The notes: a model not told the origin generated them from the sequence alone. Shown: positions 1 to 10,747, numbered from the stretch's first letter. The stretch is 64,000 bases of DNA from Hafnia alvei (GCF_900095695.1 NZ_FMIQ01000029.1:1-64000), one strand, 5' to 3'. Translations and numbers: made by a program.

Positions 1-2
1 TA

Positions 3-341
3 TCGAGAATTCCTAAAGACGAAAGTCTTAAATATGCTTACGCAACTTATGGCGGTCTTATTATGGAAGTCTACGAAATACAGTGCTGGTTGAAAGCGGG
101 TTCTCTGCAGTATTTTACTCGTGATTTAACTATCAACAGTGATACTAATCGCTCTGAGTTTGTAGGAAGGATCGCAGCTAAAGAAATAAGAGATAAATAT
201 GTTGGCAAACTAATCAAAAAGCCTCGTAGCCATGGAAATCCGTTTGTTAAAGTTGGGGGGTGTTTAAAGTTCTTAATAAAGCGAGGAGCTCCACCATTTT
301 GCTACAAGTACAATGTCCGCCATTTGCTTGTAGCTCCGTAA
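3..341 (+). CDS. C-terminal part of an unrecognised protein (gene begins before the window)
   Basis: The reading frame is open from base 3 to the TAA at 339-341 with no stop, so the ATG at 63 is probably internal and the gene starts left of the window. The visible 112 residues are basic toward the C-terminus and have no signal peptide or clear membrane segment. I do not recognise the family. It is followed by about 200 bases without a gene before arsR. It could be the tail of an accessory gene, but nothing in the fragment proves that. Confidence 0.5.
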   Translation, partial: SRIPKDESLKYAYATYGGLIMEVYEIQCWLKAGSLQYFTRDLTINSDTNRSEFVGRIAAKEIRDKYVGKLIKKPRSHGNPFVKVGGCLKFLIKRGAPPFCYKYNVRHLLVAP

Positions 342-467
342 AAAACACTCATCTTCCAAATCTTACTTTTAATCACGGCTCTGCTAGCATATTGGCTCCG
401 GGCCGCAAAAGATCCGGCCGTTAAACCCCACCAAAATAATTTGTCACCCCACCTAATCTCGGCTAAC

Positions 468-491
468 AAACATATGCTTTAACGAATGTAT
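468..491 (+). promoter_or_regulatory. Probable ArsR operator upstream of arsR
   Basis: The sequence AAACATAT followed by CTTTAACGAATGT lies 55-78 bases upstream of the arsR ATG. Apart from a two-base gap and two substitutions, the same sequence recurs at 908-931 between arsR and arsB. Recurrence next to an ArsR gene, with the CATAT-type half-site usual for this family, points to the repressor's binding site. The rest of 342-545 holds a GC-rich inverted segment near 397-421 and no gene. Confidence 0.55.
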
Positions 492-545
492 CATTGATTT
501 TATCAACCTGAAGAGTATCCTGCTTTCAAATATTCAGGAGGAACG

Positions 546-896
546 ATGCCGCTAGCTAGCCTACAACTCTTCAAAAATTTATCTGATGAAACTCGTCTGG
601 GTATCGTGCTATTGCTGCGAGAGATGGGAGAACTGTGCGTGTGCGATCTGTGTACCGCGCTAGAACAGTCACAGCCAAAAATCTCTCGTCATCTGGCGAT
701 GTTACGAGAAAGTGGGCTGTTACTGGATCGCAAGCAGGGGAAGTGGGTTTACTATCGTCTATCTCCACATATGCCTTCTTGGGCGGCACAGGTTATTGAG
801 CAGGCTTGGCTAAGCCAACAGGACGATATTAAAGCTCTTGCTCGCAAGTTGTCCGAGGCTAACTGTTCAAGCAGCGGCAAAGCTGTCTGTATCTAA
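546..896 (+). CDS. arsR: ArsR arsenical-responsive transcriptional repressor
   Basis: This 116-residue winged-helix repressor of the ArsR/SmtB family controls the arsenic resistance operon and leaves DNA when As(III) or Sb(III) binds. The sensor motif ELCVCDLC sits at residues 29-36, giving the cysteine trio of enterobacterial ArsR, followed by the recognition helix (SQPKISRHLAML). The start is set by a strong CAGGAGG seven bases upstream of the ATG. It is the first gene of arsRBC. Operator-like sequences lie before it and just after it, so the repressor probably controls itself and possibly arsBC separately. Length is normal. Confidence 0.95.
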   Translation: MPLASLQLFKNLSDETRLGIVLLLREMGELCVCDLCTALEQSQPKISRHLAMLRESGLLLDRKQGKWVYYRLSPHMPSWAAQVIEQAWLSQQDDIKALARKLSEANCSSSGKAVCI

Positions 897-907
897 AAAA
901 TTTATCT

Positions 908-931
908 AAACATATATGTTTTAATGAATGT
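908..931 (+). promoter_or_regulatory. Second ArsR operator-like copy between arsR and arsB
   Basis: AAACATATATG followed by TTTTAATGAATGT repeats the sequence found upstream of arsR, with a two-base insertion and two substitutions. It lies 21 bases before the arsB start, next to its GGGGAG ribosome-binding site. It may be a second repressor site inside the operon or the remains of a duplicated promoter region. Confidence 0.45.
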
Positions 932-951
932 GAATTCTGGGGAGATATTTT

Positions 952-2241
952 ATGTTACTGGCAGGCGCTATTTTTGTCCTGACCATCGTTTTGGTTATCT
1001 GGCAGCCGAAGGGATTAGGGATCGGTTGGAGCGCTACGCTGGGCGCGGTACTGGCATTGATTTCTGGCGTGGTGCATTTAGGTGATATTCCTGTGGTGTG
1101 GAATATCGTCTGGAACGCTACGGCAACGTTTATTGCCGTTATCATCATTAGCTTGCTCTTAGATGAATCCGGCTTTTTCGAATGGGCGGCGCTGCACGTT
1201 TCTCGCTGGGGCAACGGTCGTGGCCGTTTGCTGTTTACCTATATTGTTTTGCTGGGCGCTGCCGTCGCGGCGCTGTTCGCCAACGATGGCGCAGCGCTTA
1301 TTTTAACGCCGATTGTGATCGCCATGCTGTTGGCGCTTGGTTTCAGTAAAAGTACCACGCTGGCATTCGTGATGGCCGCGGGGTTTATTGCCGACACCGC
1401 CAGCCTGCCGCTTATTGTGTCGAACCTGGTGAATATCGTTTCGGCGGATTTCTTCCATCTGGGATTCACTGAATATGCGTCGGTAATGGTGCCGGTGGAT
1501 ATTGCCGCGATTACGGCCACGCTGGTGATGCTGCATTGGTTCTTCCGCAAAGATATCCCACCAACCTATGATCTAAAGCGCCTCAACGAACCCAACAAAG
1601 CAATTAAAGATCCGGCAACGTTTAGGACTGGCTGGGTAGTTTTAATCTTGCTGCTGGTCGGCTTTTTTGTGCTTGAACCGCTCGGGATCCCAGTTAGCGC
1701 CATTGCGGCGGTTGGCGCCGTTGTTTTGTTTGTGGTGGCGAAACGAGGCCGAGCCATTAACACGGGCAAAGTTCTGCGCGGTGCGCCTTGGCAGATTGTG
1801 ATTTTTTCGCTCGGGATGTATCTGGTGGTTTACGGCTTGCGCAACGCTGGATTAACGGAATACCTCTCCGGTGTGTTGAATGTGCTGGCTGATAAAGGCC
1901 TTTGGGCCGCGACGTTTGGCACAGGATTCCTGACGGCTTTCCTCTCTTCCATCATGAACAACATGCCGACGGTGCTGGTTGGTGCTCTCTCTATTGATGG
2001 CAGCACTGCGTCCGGTGTGATCAAAGAGGCGATGATTTATGCCAACGTGATTGGTTGCGATTTAGGGCCTAAAATCACCCCGATTGGCAGCCTAGCAACG
2101 CTGCTGTGGCTACACGTACTTTCACAGAAGAACATGACCATCACATGGGGATACTATTTCCGCACCGGGATTATCATGACTCTACCTGTGTTGTTTGTAA
2201 CGCTGGCCGCGCTGGCGCTACGCCTCTCTTTGACTTTGTGA
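952..2241 (+). CDS. arsB: ArsB arsenite/antimonite efflux pump
   Basis: ArsB is the inner-membrane permease that expels arsenite and antimonite using the proton gradient; in some strains it partners the ATPase ArsA. No arsA is seen here, so it probably works alone. The 429-residue protein has the usual length and about 12 hydrophobic segments. The typical family stretch [14 protein letters not shown] is near residues 107-120 and [12 protein letters not shown] near 331-342. GGGGAG upstream of the ATG supports the start. It follows arsR by 55 bases and precedes arsC by 12. Confidence 0.96.
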   Translation: MLLAGAIFVLTIVLVIWQPKGLGIGWSATLGAVLALISGVVHLGDIPVVWNIVWNATATFIAVIIISLLLDESGFFEWAALHVSRWGNGRGRLLFTYIVLLGAAVAALFANDGAALILTPIVIAMLLALGFSKSTTLAFVMAAGFIADTASLPLIVSNLVNIVSADFFHLGFTEYASVMVPVDIAAITATLVMLHWFFRKDIPPTYDLKRLNEPNKAIKDPATFRTGWVVLILLLVGFFVLEPLGIPVSAIAAVGAVVLFVVAKRGRAINTGKVLRGAPWQIVIFSLGMYLVVYGLRNAGLTEYLSGVLNVLADKGLWAATFGTGFLTAFLSSIMNNMPTVLVGALSIDGSTASGVIKEAMIYANVIGCDLGPKITPIGSLATLLWLHVLSQKNMTITWGYYFRTGIIMTLPVLFVTLAALALRLSLTL

Positions 2242-2253
2242 TGAGATACTGAC

Positions 2254-2679
2254 ATGAGCAATATTACGATTTATCACAATCCGGCCTGTGGCACGTCGCG
2301 TAACACGCTGGAGATGATCCGTAACAGCGGTGCTGAGCCGACTATTATTCACTATCTTGAGAACCCACCTTCACGCGATGAGCTGGCTAAACTTATTGCA
2401 GATATGGGCATTTCAGTGCGAGCTTTGCTACGTAAAAACGTTGAGCCCTATGACACATTAGGTCTTGCCGAAGAGCGTTTTACCGACGATCAGTTATTCG
2501 ACTTTATGCTGCAGCATCCGATTCTAATTAATCGTCCAATTGTGGTAACGCCGTTGGGTACTCGGCTGTGTCGTCCTTCAGAAGTGGTTCTGGATATTCT
2601 TCCTGAGGTACAGAAAGGCACTTTTATCAAAGAGGACGGGGAGAAGGTTGTGGATGACACAGGTAAACGTATCGGATAA
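2254..2679 (+). CDS. arsC: ArsC arsenate reductase (glutaredoxin-dependent)
   Basis: ArsC reduces arsenate to arsenite with glutaredoxin and glutathione so that ArsB can export it. The catalytic Cys12 is in the motif HNPACGTSRNT at residues 8-18. The arsenate-binding arginines of the family are plausible in the segments around LLRKN and INRPIVVTPLGTRLCRP. At 141 residues the length matches plasmid and chromosomal ArsC. It ends the arsRBC operon, which is closed by the hairpin at 2690-2720. Confidence 0.96.
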   Translation: MSNITIYHNPACGTSRNTLEMIRNSGAEPTIIHYLENPPSRDELAKLIADMGISVRALLRKNVEPYDTLGLAEERFTDDQLFDFMLQHPILINRPIVVTPLGTRLCRPSEVVLDILPEVQKGTFIKEDGEKVVDDTGKRIG

Positions 2680-2689
2680 ACATTAAAGT

Positions 2690-2720
2690 AAAAAGAATCC
2701 ATATCACGTGGATTCTTTTT
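2690..2720 (+). terminator. Rho-independent terminator of arsRBC
   Basis: An 11-bp perfect stem, AAAAAGAATCC with GGATTCTTTTT, around a nine-base loop. It starts ten bases after the arsC stop and has its T-tract within the right arm. Confidence 0.85.
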
Positions 2721-2741
2721 ATGGGAATTTAATTTAAGAAC

Positions 2742-2771
2742 AAAAAAAAAGCACCTCCAGTGGAGATGCTT
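2742..2771 (-). terminator. Terminator of the aspT-aspD operon
   Basis: Read on the minus strand, AGCATCTCC-ACT-GGAGGTGCT forms a nine-pair stem with one G-U pair, followed by a run of T residues. It lies about 25 bases past the aspD stop and faces the ars terminator. Confidence 0.85.
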
Positions 2772-2796
2772 TATTAATTTGAATTTATACAAAGTA

Positions 2797-4401
<1,605 letters not shown>

Positions 4402-6090
4402 TTAAACAAAAGCAACAACTAATGGCCCAAGCAATGTAAGGAATACATTTGCAAGCGCGTATGTGATAGCAAAAGAAACGGTTGGTACAGAATTACCTGA
4501 TTTTTCTAACACCTCGCCAAAAGCAGGATTGGCACTTCTTGTTCCAGATAGAGCTCCTGCAAATATCGCTGTATTGTCATAATGTAAAATATATCGGCCA
4601 ACAAGCATGGTAATTAATAGTGGGATGATGGTGACTGCGACACCGATCATAAATATGGATATTCCACTTTGGGCAATAGTGCTAATAGCTTGCTGCCCTG
4701 ACTGAAGCCCTACTACAGCAACAAATCCAGCAAGTCCTAAGTCTTTTAACAACGTTGATGCTGGTGTAGGCATATTTCCCATCACCATATGGCGTGATCG
4801 GTACCAACCAAAAATAAGCCCAGAAAATAGTGCGCCACCACCTGCTCCTAATGTGAGAGGGATAGAGCCAATATGAACAACGGCAAGACCAATCAGCAGG
4901 CCAGCTGCAATCCCAATTCCATGGAATAGAAGATCTGATTTTTCACTAACGCTGATTACTGGGCCAACTTCTTTTGCAAAGCGCTGGATATCTTCATTAA
5001 CGCCGTAAACGGTGACAACATCACCAGACTTGATGAGTGTTTCACCAACTAAAGGAAGTGATCCTTCTCCGCGTTTGAGGTGCAAGAAATAAATACCATG
5101 GCGCAGCTCCTGAGTGGCTGTGCTGGAAATGTATGCAATCTTTTTGTTCGTATACGCTTTATTGGTAATAATGATGTCTCGGGTGGAAATAACGACTTCC
5201 ATCCCATCATTATCTTTAGTTTCAGGGCCGACTATTTCATCCAGCTGCACTACGCTACTGCGGCGACCAACAACGAGAATAATATCGCCCTGCTCTAGAA
5301 TCGTTTCACCGCTTAAGCCAATGATAACGCCTGAGCGCTTAAGTCTTTCAACGGTAATCTTTCCTTCAGTAGCGGATTTCTCTAGTTGAGAAATTGACAT
5401 CCCTACCGCTGATGTAACTTTGAAGACTCGGCCTACAATATTAGGAAGTGCAGGTGCTTCGCCAAATCCATAATTTCTAGCGCCATTTAATAGCGTTGCC
5501 TCTGCCTTAATGGCATCCTCACGTAAACCTCGACGCATAAACCATGGAAGAATGTTTACGCATATAATAATTGCGCCCAACGAGCCAAATATGTAGGTGA
5601 CAGCATATCCGATAGCAACATTGGCCTGTAAATGCTGGGATAATTCAGGTGAAAGGCCTAGCTTTTCGATGGCCGAGCTAGCCGTCCCGATAATAGCTGA
5701 TTGAGTCAGCGCCCCGGCTGCAATACCTGCTGCTGTTCCCTTATCCAGATCATACATTCTTGCAAGAATGATAACGGTGAGGAGTCCGCTCACGGCCATG
5801 ACAATAGCAAGTATGATTTCTCTTATCGACTTCAAACCTAGAGATTTAAAGAACTGAGGCCCACTTTCAAAGCCAACTGCATAAATAAATAGAGCAAAAA
5901 GAACAGCTTTAATGCCGTCATCAATGGTTACACCGAATTGACTTAAAGCAACAGAGATAACAAGTGCTCCGGCAACACCACCAAGCTGAAATTTACCGAA
6001 TTTGAATTTCCCTATCCATGTACCAATAGCTAGAGAAAGAAATAGCGCTATCTCCGGAGACATTTGAAAAATTGAATGAATTAAAGACAC
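4402..6090 (-). CDS. aspT: AspT aspartate:alanine antiporter
   Basis: This integral-membrane exchanger of the AAE transporter family imports aspartate and exports alanine. N- and C-terminal blocks of hydrophobic helices flank a cytoplasmic region with two TrkA-C-like segments (around residues 205-285 and 290-375). GALSGTRSANPAFG near the C-terminus is a family signature. The frame stays open upstream to an ATG at 6195, but I place the start at the GTG at 6088-6090: it has AGAGGG seven bases before it and gives 562 residues, the normal length. An ATG at 6063 is a weaker choice. It is the first gene of the aspT-aspD operon and is divergent from the two-component genes. Confidence 0.93.
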   Translation of the reverse strand: MSLIHSIFQMSPEIALFLSLAIGTWIGKFKFGKFQLGGVAGALVISVALSQFGVTIDDGIKAVLFALFIYAVGFESGPQFFKSLGLKSIREIILAIVMAVSGLLTVIILARMYDLDKGTAAGIAAGALTQSAIIGTASSAIEKLGLSPELSQHLQANVAIGYAVTYIFGSLGAIIICVNILPWFMRRGLREDAIKAEATLLNGARNYGFGEAPALPNIVGRVFKVTSAVGMSISQLEKSATEGKITVERLKRSGVIIGLSGETILEQGDIILVVGRRSSVVQLDEIVGPETKDNDGMEVVISTRDIIITNKAYTNKKIAYISSTATQELRHGIYFLHLKRGEGSLPLVGETLIKSGDVVTVYGVNEDIQRFAKEVGPVISVSEKSDLLFHGIGIAAGLLIGLAVVHIGSIPLTLGAGGGALFSGLIFGWYRSRHMVMGNMPTPASTLLKDLGLAGFVAVVGLQSGQQAISTIAQSGISIFMIGVAVTIIPLLITMLVGRYILHYDNTAIFAGALSGTRSANPAFGEVLEKSGNSVPTVSFAITYALANVFLTLLGPLVVAFV

Positions 6091-6293
6091 ACGACAACCC
6101 TCTTTAAAAGAGAACGCAGTTATAAATAAAAAATTATCATCTCTACGAATAATTTTTATAAAGACACATTGAAGAATCAGTTCACTACTCTTCAATGGCG
6201 CTGAGTATATCTAGTGATATTTGTTTTTTCTTGTGATCTAAATCAATTTTACTTCGGGTTATTTAATATTAGTTGCTATATTAAAATAACTTC

Positions 6294-6339
6294 TCCGGTA
6301 ATCCGAAATAATGCTTTTTATTGTTTCCGAATATTCGAA
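6294..6339. promoter_or_regulatory. Paired TTCGR-N4-YCGAA dyads between aspT and the sensor kinase gene
   Basis: Two inverted repeats of the same 5-4-5 design are present: TCCGG-TAAT-CCGAA at 6294-6307 and TCCGA-ATAT-TCGAA at 6326-6339. Their centres are 32 bp apart. The same pair type with 31-bp spacing occurs at 10748-10792 upstream of the DUF1275 gene. The form matches the TTCGGNNNNCCGAA site I recall for the Pseudomonas acidic-amino-acid regulator AauR. They are probably binding sites of the response regulator encoded at 8377. The rest of the 446-base intergenic stretch is AT-rich. No -24/-12 (GG-N10-GC) promoter was found toward aspT. Confidence 0.6.
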
Positions 6340-6536
6340 TTGTTTGATTATTTATTTTTTTAAATGATATTTGTTTTTTTAACTTATCTACGCTGAAAAT
6401 GCACATACTTGCTTGAGATGAAATTACCAAAGCTCCGTTAATATTTCGTTTACCCTTTGTGTGGTATTATCGTAAAAGTCGTTTTTTGTTTTAAATTCAT
6501 GCTATTAAGCATGTATGACCCTATGAGATAAATAAA

Positions 6537-8384
6537 ATGCCACAGCAGCACCGACGGATTTTGCCTGATCCTAAGCGACAGCAATTTATTTTAATAATTA
6601 TTATATTTTCCGCGGTGTTGATATCTGGCTGCTATATCATAATAAATGAAGTAAAAAACCAGAAAAAGCTTTTGCGACAACAACTTAATGATATGGGGTT
6701 GGCGCTAAATCTTAGTATAAAGCGTTACGAATTTATGCCATATTCATTATCTCATGATGACAATATCGTCAGTTTTCTAAGACAAAAAAACGACTGCAAG
6801 CAAGCTAAGGAAATGAATCAGTATTTAATGTCTATTCAAGCACGTACAAGTGCTCTCTCGATCTATATTATGGATAATGACGGGGTTATTGTTTCCTCAA
6901 GTGATTTTAGTCGATGTGATAGTGCTATTGGCTTTAATGTGTCACATAGACCTTATTTTGTAAATTCTGATTCAAAAAAGACAATTGGGTACTTTGGCGT
7001 TGGAGTTTCAAACTCGATCCCTGGCTATTTCTTAGTAAATTCAGTTATTTGGAATGGTGTAAAGATAGGCGCAATTTCGGTTAAGGTAAATCTTGATGCG
7101 CTTATCAATGCGAGAAATGGAAGCGGAGAGACAATTCTCTTAGATCAGCATAATGTTATTGCGAGCTCTAGCAATTCGAGCTGGTTTTATCACTCACTAG
7201 AACCTTTAAATTATTCACAGCGCCAACAAATATCAGAAGAAAATAAATATCGTGTCGATTTTATTCCAAAGCTCGATTATCGGACAATCATAAAAAATGC
7301 GGGTGGCTTAGGCATTGTTAATGTTTCTGGTTCCTATTATATAAAAAGTGAAATTTATATTAAAGGCATTAATATGATACTAGTGCGACTTTTACCAATA
7401 GGCACTATTTTTCATACACTGTGGCCTATGATTGGAATGATTATCGCTTTATTTGCCCTTTGCACAATATCCTTGCGGATGATTACTCAACGGAATCAAA
7501 TTCTTTGGCTTAAACTAGAGAATCAACAAGCTTTACAAAAGGCAAATAGAACGCTTGAGAATCTTGTAATGGTTAGAACCTATGAACTTGACAAAAAAAC
7601 AAGAAATTTAGAAGTTGAAATAAAAGAAAGAATTAACAGTGAAAATATACTCCGAAGTATGCAAAAAGAGTTGCTTCATAACGAAAAACTTGCGGCTATT
7701 GGTCAACTTTCTGCTGGGCTTGCCCATGAAATTAATCAGCCATTAGCGGCAATTAGTATGATATCGGCGAATGCTATGCGTTTTATCGAGGTGGGGGACT
7801 GGGATGAGGCGAAAGCGAATTTAGAGCGAATTGGTCGATTAGTTGATTTTATAGGTCAGTTAAGTAACCAGTTGCGCACTTTCTCAAGGGTTGGCGATGA
7901 CTCTGTAAACTCAGTGTCTTTAAAAATCAGCATAGACAACGCGATGTTATTACTAAGCCACCGATTTAAAACAAACAATTTCACTTTTACTCGCATTCCT
8001 CCACCAAGTGAAGTCTATTGCTTATGTAATAATATTAGGCTTGAGCAGGTGCTGGTCAATTTAATCAGTAATGCGCTTGATGTTGTGTCGAACGGAAATG
8101 CGTTAGGACGTATAACAGCAAAGTGGTATCAAGATGATGATTTTGCTGTAGTTGAAATAGAGGATAATGGCCCAGGCATCGCACTAGATGTGATCGAACA
8201 TATATTCGATCCTTTTTTTACAACAAAAACCTCACATGGTTTAGGGCTAGGTCTTGCTATTTCTGCTGATATTATTAAATCATTTAGAGGCTCATTATCA
8301 GCAGTTAATGTCGAAAATGGCGCACGTTTTGTGCTTCGCCTACCATTAGATAAAAATTGTAAATTGGAGAACATTGATGACTGA
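6537..8384 (+). CDS. DctB-type sensor histidine kinase, probably aspartate/dicarboxylate-sensing
   Basis: This 615-residue membrane kinase has transmembrane helix 1 at about residues 17-37, a large periplasmic region of double-Cache type to about 285, helix 2 at about 293-315, and a coiled coil at 330-375. The HisKA domain has phospho-acceptor His397 in GLAHEINQPLAAI. The HATPase_c domain has NLISNALDVV, DNGPGI and TTKTSHGLGLGLAI. This layout is that of DctB and AauS kinases, which sense C4-dicarboxylates or acidic amino acids. It overlaps the response regulator gene by eight bases. Divergence from aspT-aspD suggests aspartate as the signal; the ligand is inferred. Confidence 0.9.
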   Translation: MPQQHRRILPDPKRQQFILIIIIFSAVLISGCYIIINEVKNQKKLLRQQLNDMGLALNLSIKRYEFMPYSLSHDDNIVSFLRQKNDCKQAKEMNQYLMSIQARTSALSIYIMDNDGVIVSSSDFSRCDSAIGFNVSHRPYFVNSDSKKTIGYFGVGVSNSIPGYFLVNSVIWNGVKIGAISVKVNLDALINARNGSGETILLDQHNVIASSSNSSWFYHSLEPLNYSQRQQISEENKYRVDFIPKLDYRTIIKNAGGLGIVNVSGSYYIKSEIYIKGINMILVRLLPIGTIFHTLWPMIGMIIALFALCTISLRMITQRNQILWLKLENQQALQKANRTLENLVMVRTYELDKKTRNLEVEIKERINSENILRSMQKELLHNEKLAAIGQLSAGLAHEINQPLAAISMISANAMRFIEVGDWDEAKANLERIGRLVDFIGQLSNQLRTFSRVGDDSVNSVSLKISIDNAMLLLSHRFKTNNFTFTRIPPPSEVYCLCNNIRLEQVLVNLISNALDVVSNGNALGRITAKWYQDDDFAVVEIEDNGPGIALDVIEHIFDPFFTTKTSHGLGLGLAISADIIKSFRGSLSAVNVENGARFVLRLPLDKNCKLENIDD

Positions 8385-9693
8385 TATTGACGTTTTAGTT
8401 ATTGAGGATGACAAAGATATTCAACTTGCCTGTGTTCAGGCGCTTAAATTAGATAATAAACGGGCAATTGGAGTTGGTTCTGTCGAAGAGGCCCGTTTCT
8501 TACTGCCAGCGCTAAAGCAACACGGTATTATTGTAACGGACATGAAACTACCCGGAATGAGTGGTTTTGAATTCCAGAAAGAGTTTAATGCTACAGCTCC
8601 AGAGGTTCCTATCATCATTATTACTGGTCATGGTGATGTGGAAACTGCGGTAGAGGCTATGCACAATGGGGCTTATGATTTTTTGCAGAAGCCTTTCAGT
8701 CCTCGGCAATTACTCAATATAGTACATCGTGCTCTTGATAAACGTCGTCTTATACATGAAAACTATCAATTGCGCCGAAAGCTTGCTGATGCAAGTGCGC
8801 TTGAGACACGTCTTATTGGGAATTCATCGGCTATATCTGAGGTTCGAGAGACGATTAAAGATATTGCCATGACGCCAACAAATATTTTGATTTATGGTGA
8901 AACAGGGTCTGGTAAGGAGCTTGCCGCGCGTTGTATCCACGATCTTAGTGGGAGGTCAGGCCCTTTCGTCGCACTTAATTGTGGTGGACTACCTGAATCA
9001 TTGTTTGATAGTGAGATTTTTGGCCATGAGTCAGGTGCCTTTCTTGGTGCAACGGAGAGGCGGATTGGAAAGCTAGAATACGCAGATCAAGGGACGTTGT
9101 TTCTTGATGAAGTGGAGAGCATGCCTTTCAGTATGCAGGTTAAGTTTTTACGAGTTTTACAGGAGCGACGTTTTGAGAGGCTAGGATCAAATAAAACTAT
9201 CCCCGTCGATATTCGTATTATAAGTGCAAGCAAAACTAACTTAGTCGAACTTAGCAAAAATAACCTTTTTCGCCCCGACCTTCATTTTCGACTCAGCGTT
9301 ATCAACCTCAATTTACCAGCATTACGAGAGCGTATTGAGGATATCCCACTACTTTTCGATCTTTTTGTTACTCAAGCATCAACATGTTTTGGTCGACCAG
9401 CACCTGAAATTAAGGCCGCATTGCTCCATGAGCTAATGGCTGGTCAGTGGCCTGGAAATATTCGTGAGCTGCGAAATTATGCAGAGCGGTTTGTTCTTGG
9501 CATCAGGGACGAAAATAGCATGGTGCTGGGCAATAACGCTACATCTCTCATTCATATGGTAGAGCATTTTGAGAGAAGCTTAATTATTCTTGAAATAAGC
9601 CGTCAAGGCGGAAGTTTAACTAAAACAGCGGAAGCATTGAAAATACCTAAAAGCACACTTTCTGATAAGATTAAGAAGTATTCTTTAAAATAA
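8377..9693 (+). CDS. DctD/NtrC-type response regulator with an altered sigma54 loop
   Basis: Of 438 residues, the receiver domain is about 1-120 with phospho-acceptor Asp55 (VTDMKLPG). The AAA+ domain is about 145-370 with Walker A GETGSGKE (174-181) and Walker B GTLFLDEVES. The Fis-type helix-turn-helix is at the C-terminus (LTKTAEALKIPKSTLSDKI). The GAFTGA loop that touches sigma54 reads GAFLGA (residues 220-225), so the key threonine is leucine. The start is ATG 8377 with GGAGA six bases upstream; a TTG at 8374 is less likely. It pairs with the kinase and probably binds the dyads at 6294-6339 and 10748-10792. Whether it works with sigma54 is open. Confidence 0.9.
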   Translation: MTDIDVLVIEDDKDIQLACVQALKLDNKRAIGVGSVEEARFLLPALKQHGIIVTDMKLPGMSGFEFQKEFNATAPEVPIIIITGHGDVETAVEAMHNGAYDFLQKPFSPRQLLNIVHRALDKRRLIHENYQLRRKLADASALETRLIGNSSAISEVRETIKDIAMTPTNILIYGETGSGKELAARCIHDLSGRSGPFVALNCGGLPESLFDSEIFGHESGAFLGATERRIGKLEYADQGTLFLDEVESMPFSMQVKFLRVLQERRFERLGSNKTIPVDIRIISASKTNLVELSKNNLFRPDLHFRLSVINLNLPALRERIEDIPLLFDLFVTQASTCFGRPAPEIKAALLHELMAGQWPGNIRELRNYAERFVLGIRDENSMVLGNNATSLIHMVEHFERSLIILEISRQGGSLTKTAEALKIPKSTLSDKIKKYSLK

Positions 9694-9795
9694 CGGTGAT
9701 TATAGCGTTTTTGTTAGGATAGTCCTTGTTAGTTGTATTTGCTTTTTTGTGTAATGTGATTTTTTAGGTAACAAGTATTATGCTAATTTGCTATG

Positions 9796-9826
9796 TAACA
9801 GACTGGTTTGCATAATCAGTCTGTTA
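9796..9826. terminator. Hairpin between the convergent response-regulator and DUF1275 genes
   Basis: A perfect 10-bp stem TAACAGACTG/CAGTCTGTTA with an 11-base loop, followed on the plus strand by a T-rich but interrupted tail. It is placed as expected for a shared terminator between converging genes. Confidence 0.6.
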
Positions 9827-9847
9827 TGTTTATTTATTATGATGTTT

Positions 9848-10639
9848 TTATGACGCAACGTTTTTTCCGAATTGATTCTTCAATATAGAATGTTCTCTCC
9901 AAACCTTAAACGTTAAAAGTAGCAATACAAAGAAAACAAGATATAAACTGTCGAATTGATAATATTCACTTAATTTTATTGTGATATAGGCCCCTGCAAA
10001 AAAATGAATGAGAACCATAACATAGTGAGTACCTTCGCTTAATGAGGCTCGTCGCTCTAGCGCGGTTTTATTGCGATTAAATGAACCGGCAAGGCGCGTT
10101 ATCATGAGTACATAAACGGTAGTGACAACGGATGTTGTTGTTGGATAAGCCGTTCCACCATTCCTAATGATAAAGTTTTGTATATACATAAAAAGCAATC
10201 CAATAGTAACGAGTGGCATCACTGATAGTGTCGGGCTATCAGCAAGAAGGTCATGCCTAAACATGTATTGCCCAATCAATATAAACAAAAGAAGAATGAA
10301 CGTGCTTGTCGTCATTGCTATCGCATATCCATGCATAGCGCTTTTTGCATGGAAGTTGTATTTGTTAGCGATTATCTGATGGCCTGCGCCGAGCAACATC
10401 CATATGACAATAATGAGAATGTGGTAGAAGGAAGAAAAGTTGAAATCGCCTTCAGCCAGCGAGTTAATTCCGAAGATCATATTCGATGTCATATAGCCAA
10501 TAAGCGCTTTGTACAGATATTTAAAGCTAATTATTTCCATTCCTCCACCAATAAAACTCATTGCATAATGAATCTCATGATTAATAGATTTGTATATGGA
10601 TGGCTTTAGTGCTGTAAAATTCATGTCTGATGATTTCAT
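9848..10639 (-). CDS. DUF1275 (YoaK-type) integral membrane protein
   Basis: A 263-residue membrane protein with about six hydrophobic segments. The N-terminal segment FIGGGMEIISF and the following YMTSNMIFG correspond to the conserved G-x-x-D/E and TGN blocks of DUF1275. IQNFIIRNGGTAYPTTTSVV corresponds to the second conserved block. The family's biochemical function is not established. The gene is convergent with the response regulator. Its upstream region carries a pair of the same dyads that lie upstream of aspT, so it probably belongs to the aspartate regulon, perhaps as a transport partner. No strong ribosome-binding site decides between the ATG at 10639 and one at 10624. Confidence 0.75.
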   Translation of the reverse strand: MKSSDMNFTALKPSIYKSINHEIHYAMSFIGGGMEIISFKYLYKALIGYMTSNMIFGINSLAEGDFNFSSFYHILIIVIWMLLGAGHQIIANKYNFHAKSAMHGYAIAMTTSTFILLLFILIGQYMFRHDLLADSPTLSVMPLVTIGLLFMYIQNFIIRNGGTAYPTTTSVVTTVYVLMITRLAGSFNRNKTALERRASLSEGTHYVMVLIHFFAGAYITIKLSEYYQFDSLYLVFFVLLLLTFKVWREHSILKNQFGKNVAS

Positions 10640-10747
10640 GTGCTAGTGTTTTGTGGTCAAGGTATCACTGTGCTTTTTTATGTCAATAATTTATTCGTAC
10701 GTAACTATAAATTATTGCTCTAATGATATATCTATTATCTTGAGTGA

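Noticed and set aside
6405-6425. Possible sigma54 promoter (GCACATACTTGC) ahead of the sensor kinase gene
   Set aside because: The spacing between the GCAC and TTGC parts is one base short and the -24 GG is missing, so it does not meet the GG-N10-GC rule.
10253-10609. 118-codon plus-strand frame antisense to the DUF1275 gene
   Set aside because: The minus-strand frame has conserved family blocks and membrane helices, whereas this one has neither family nor ribosome-binding site.
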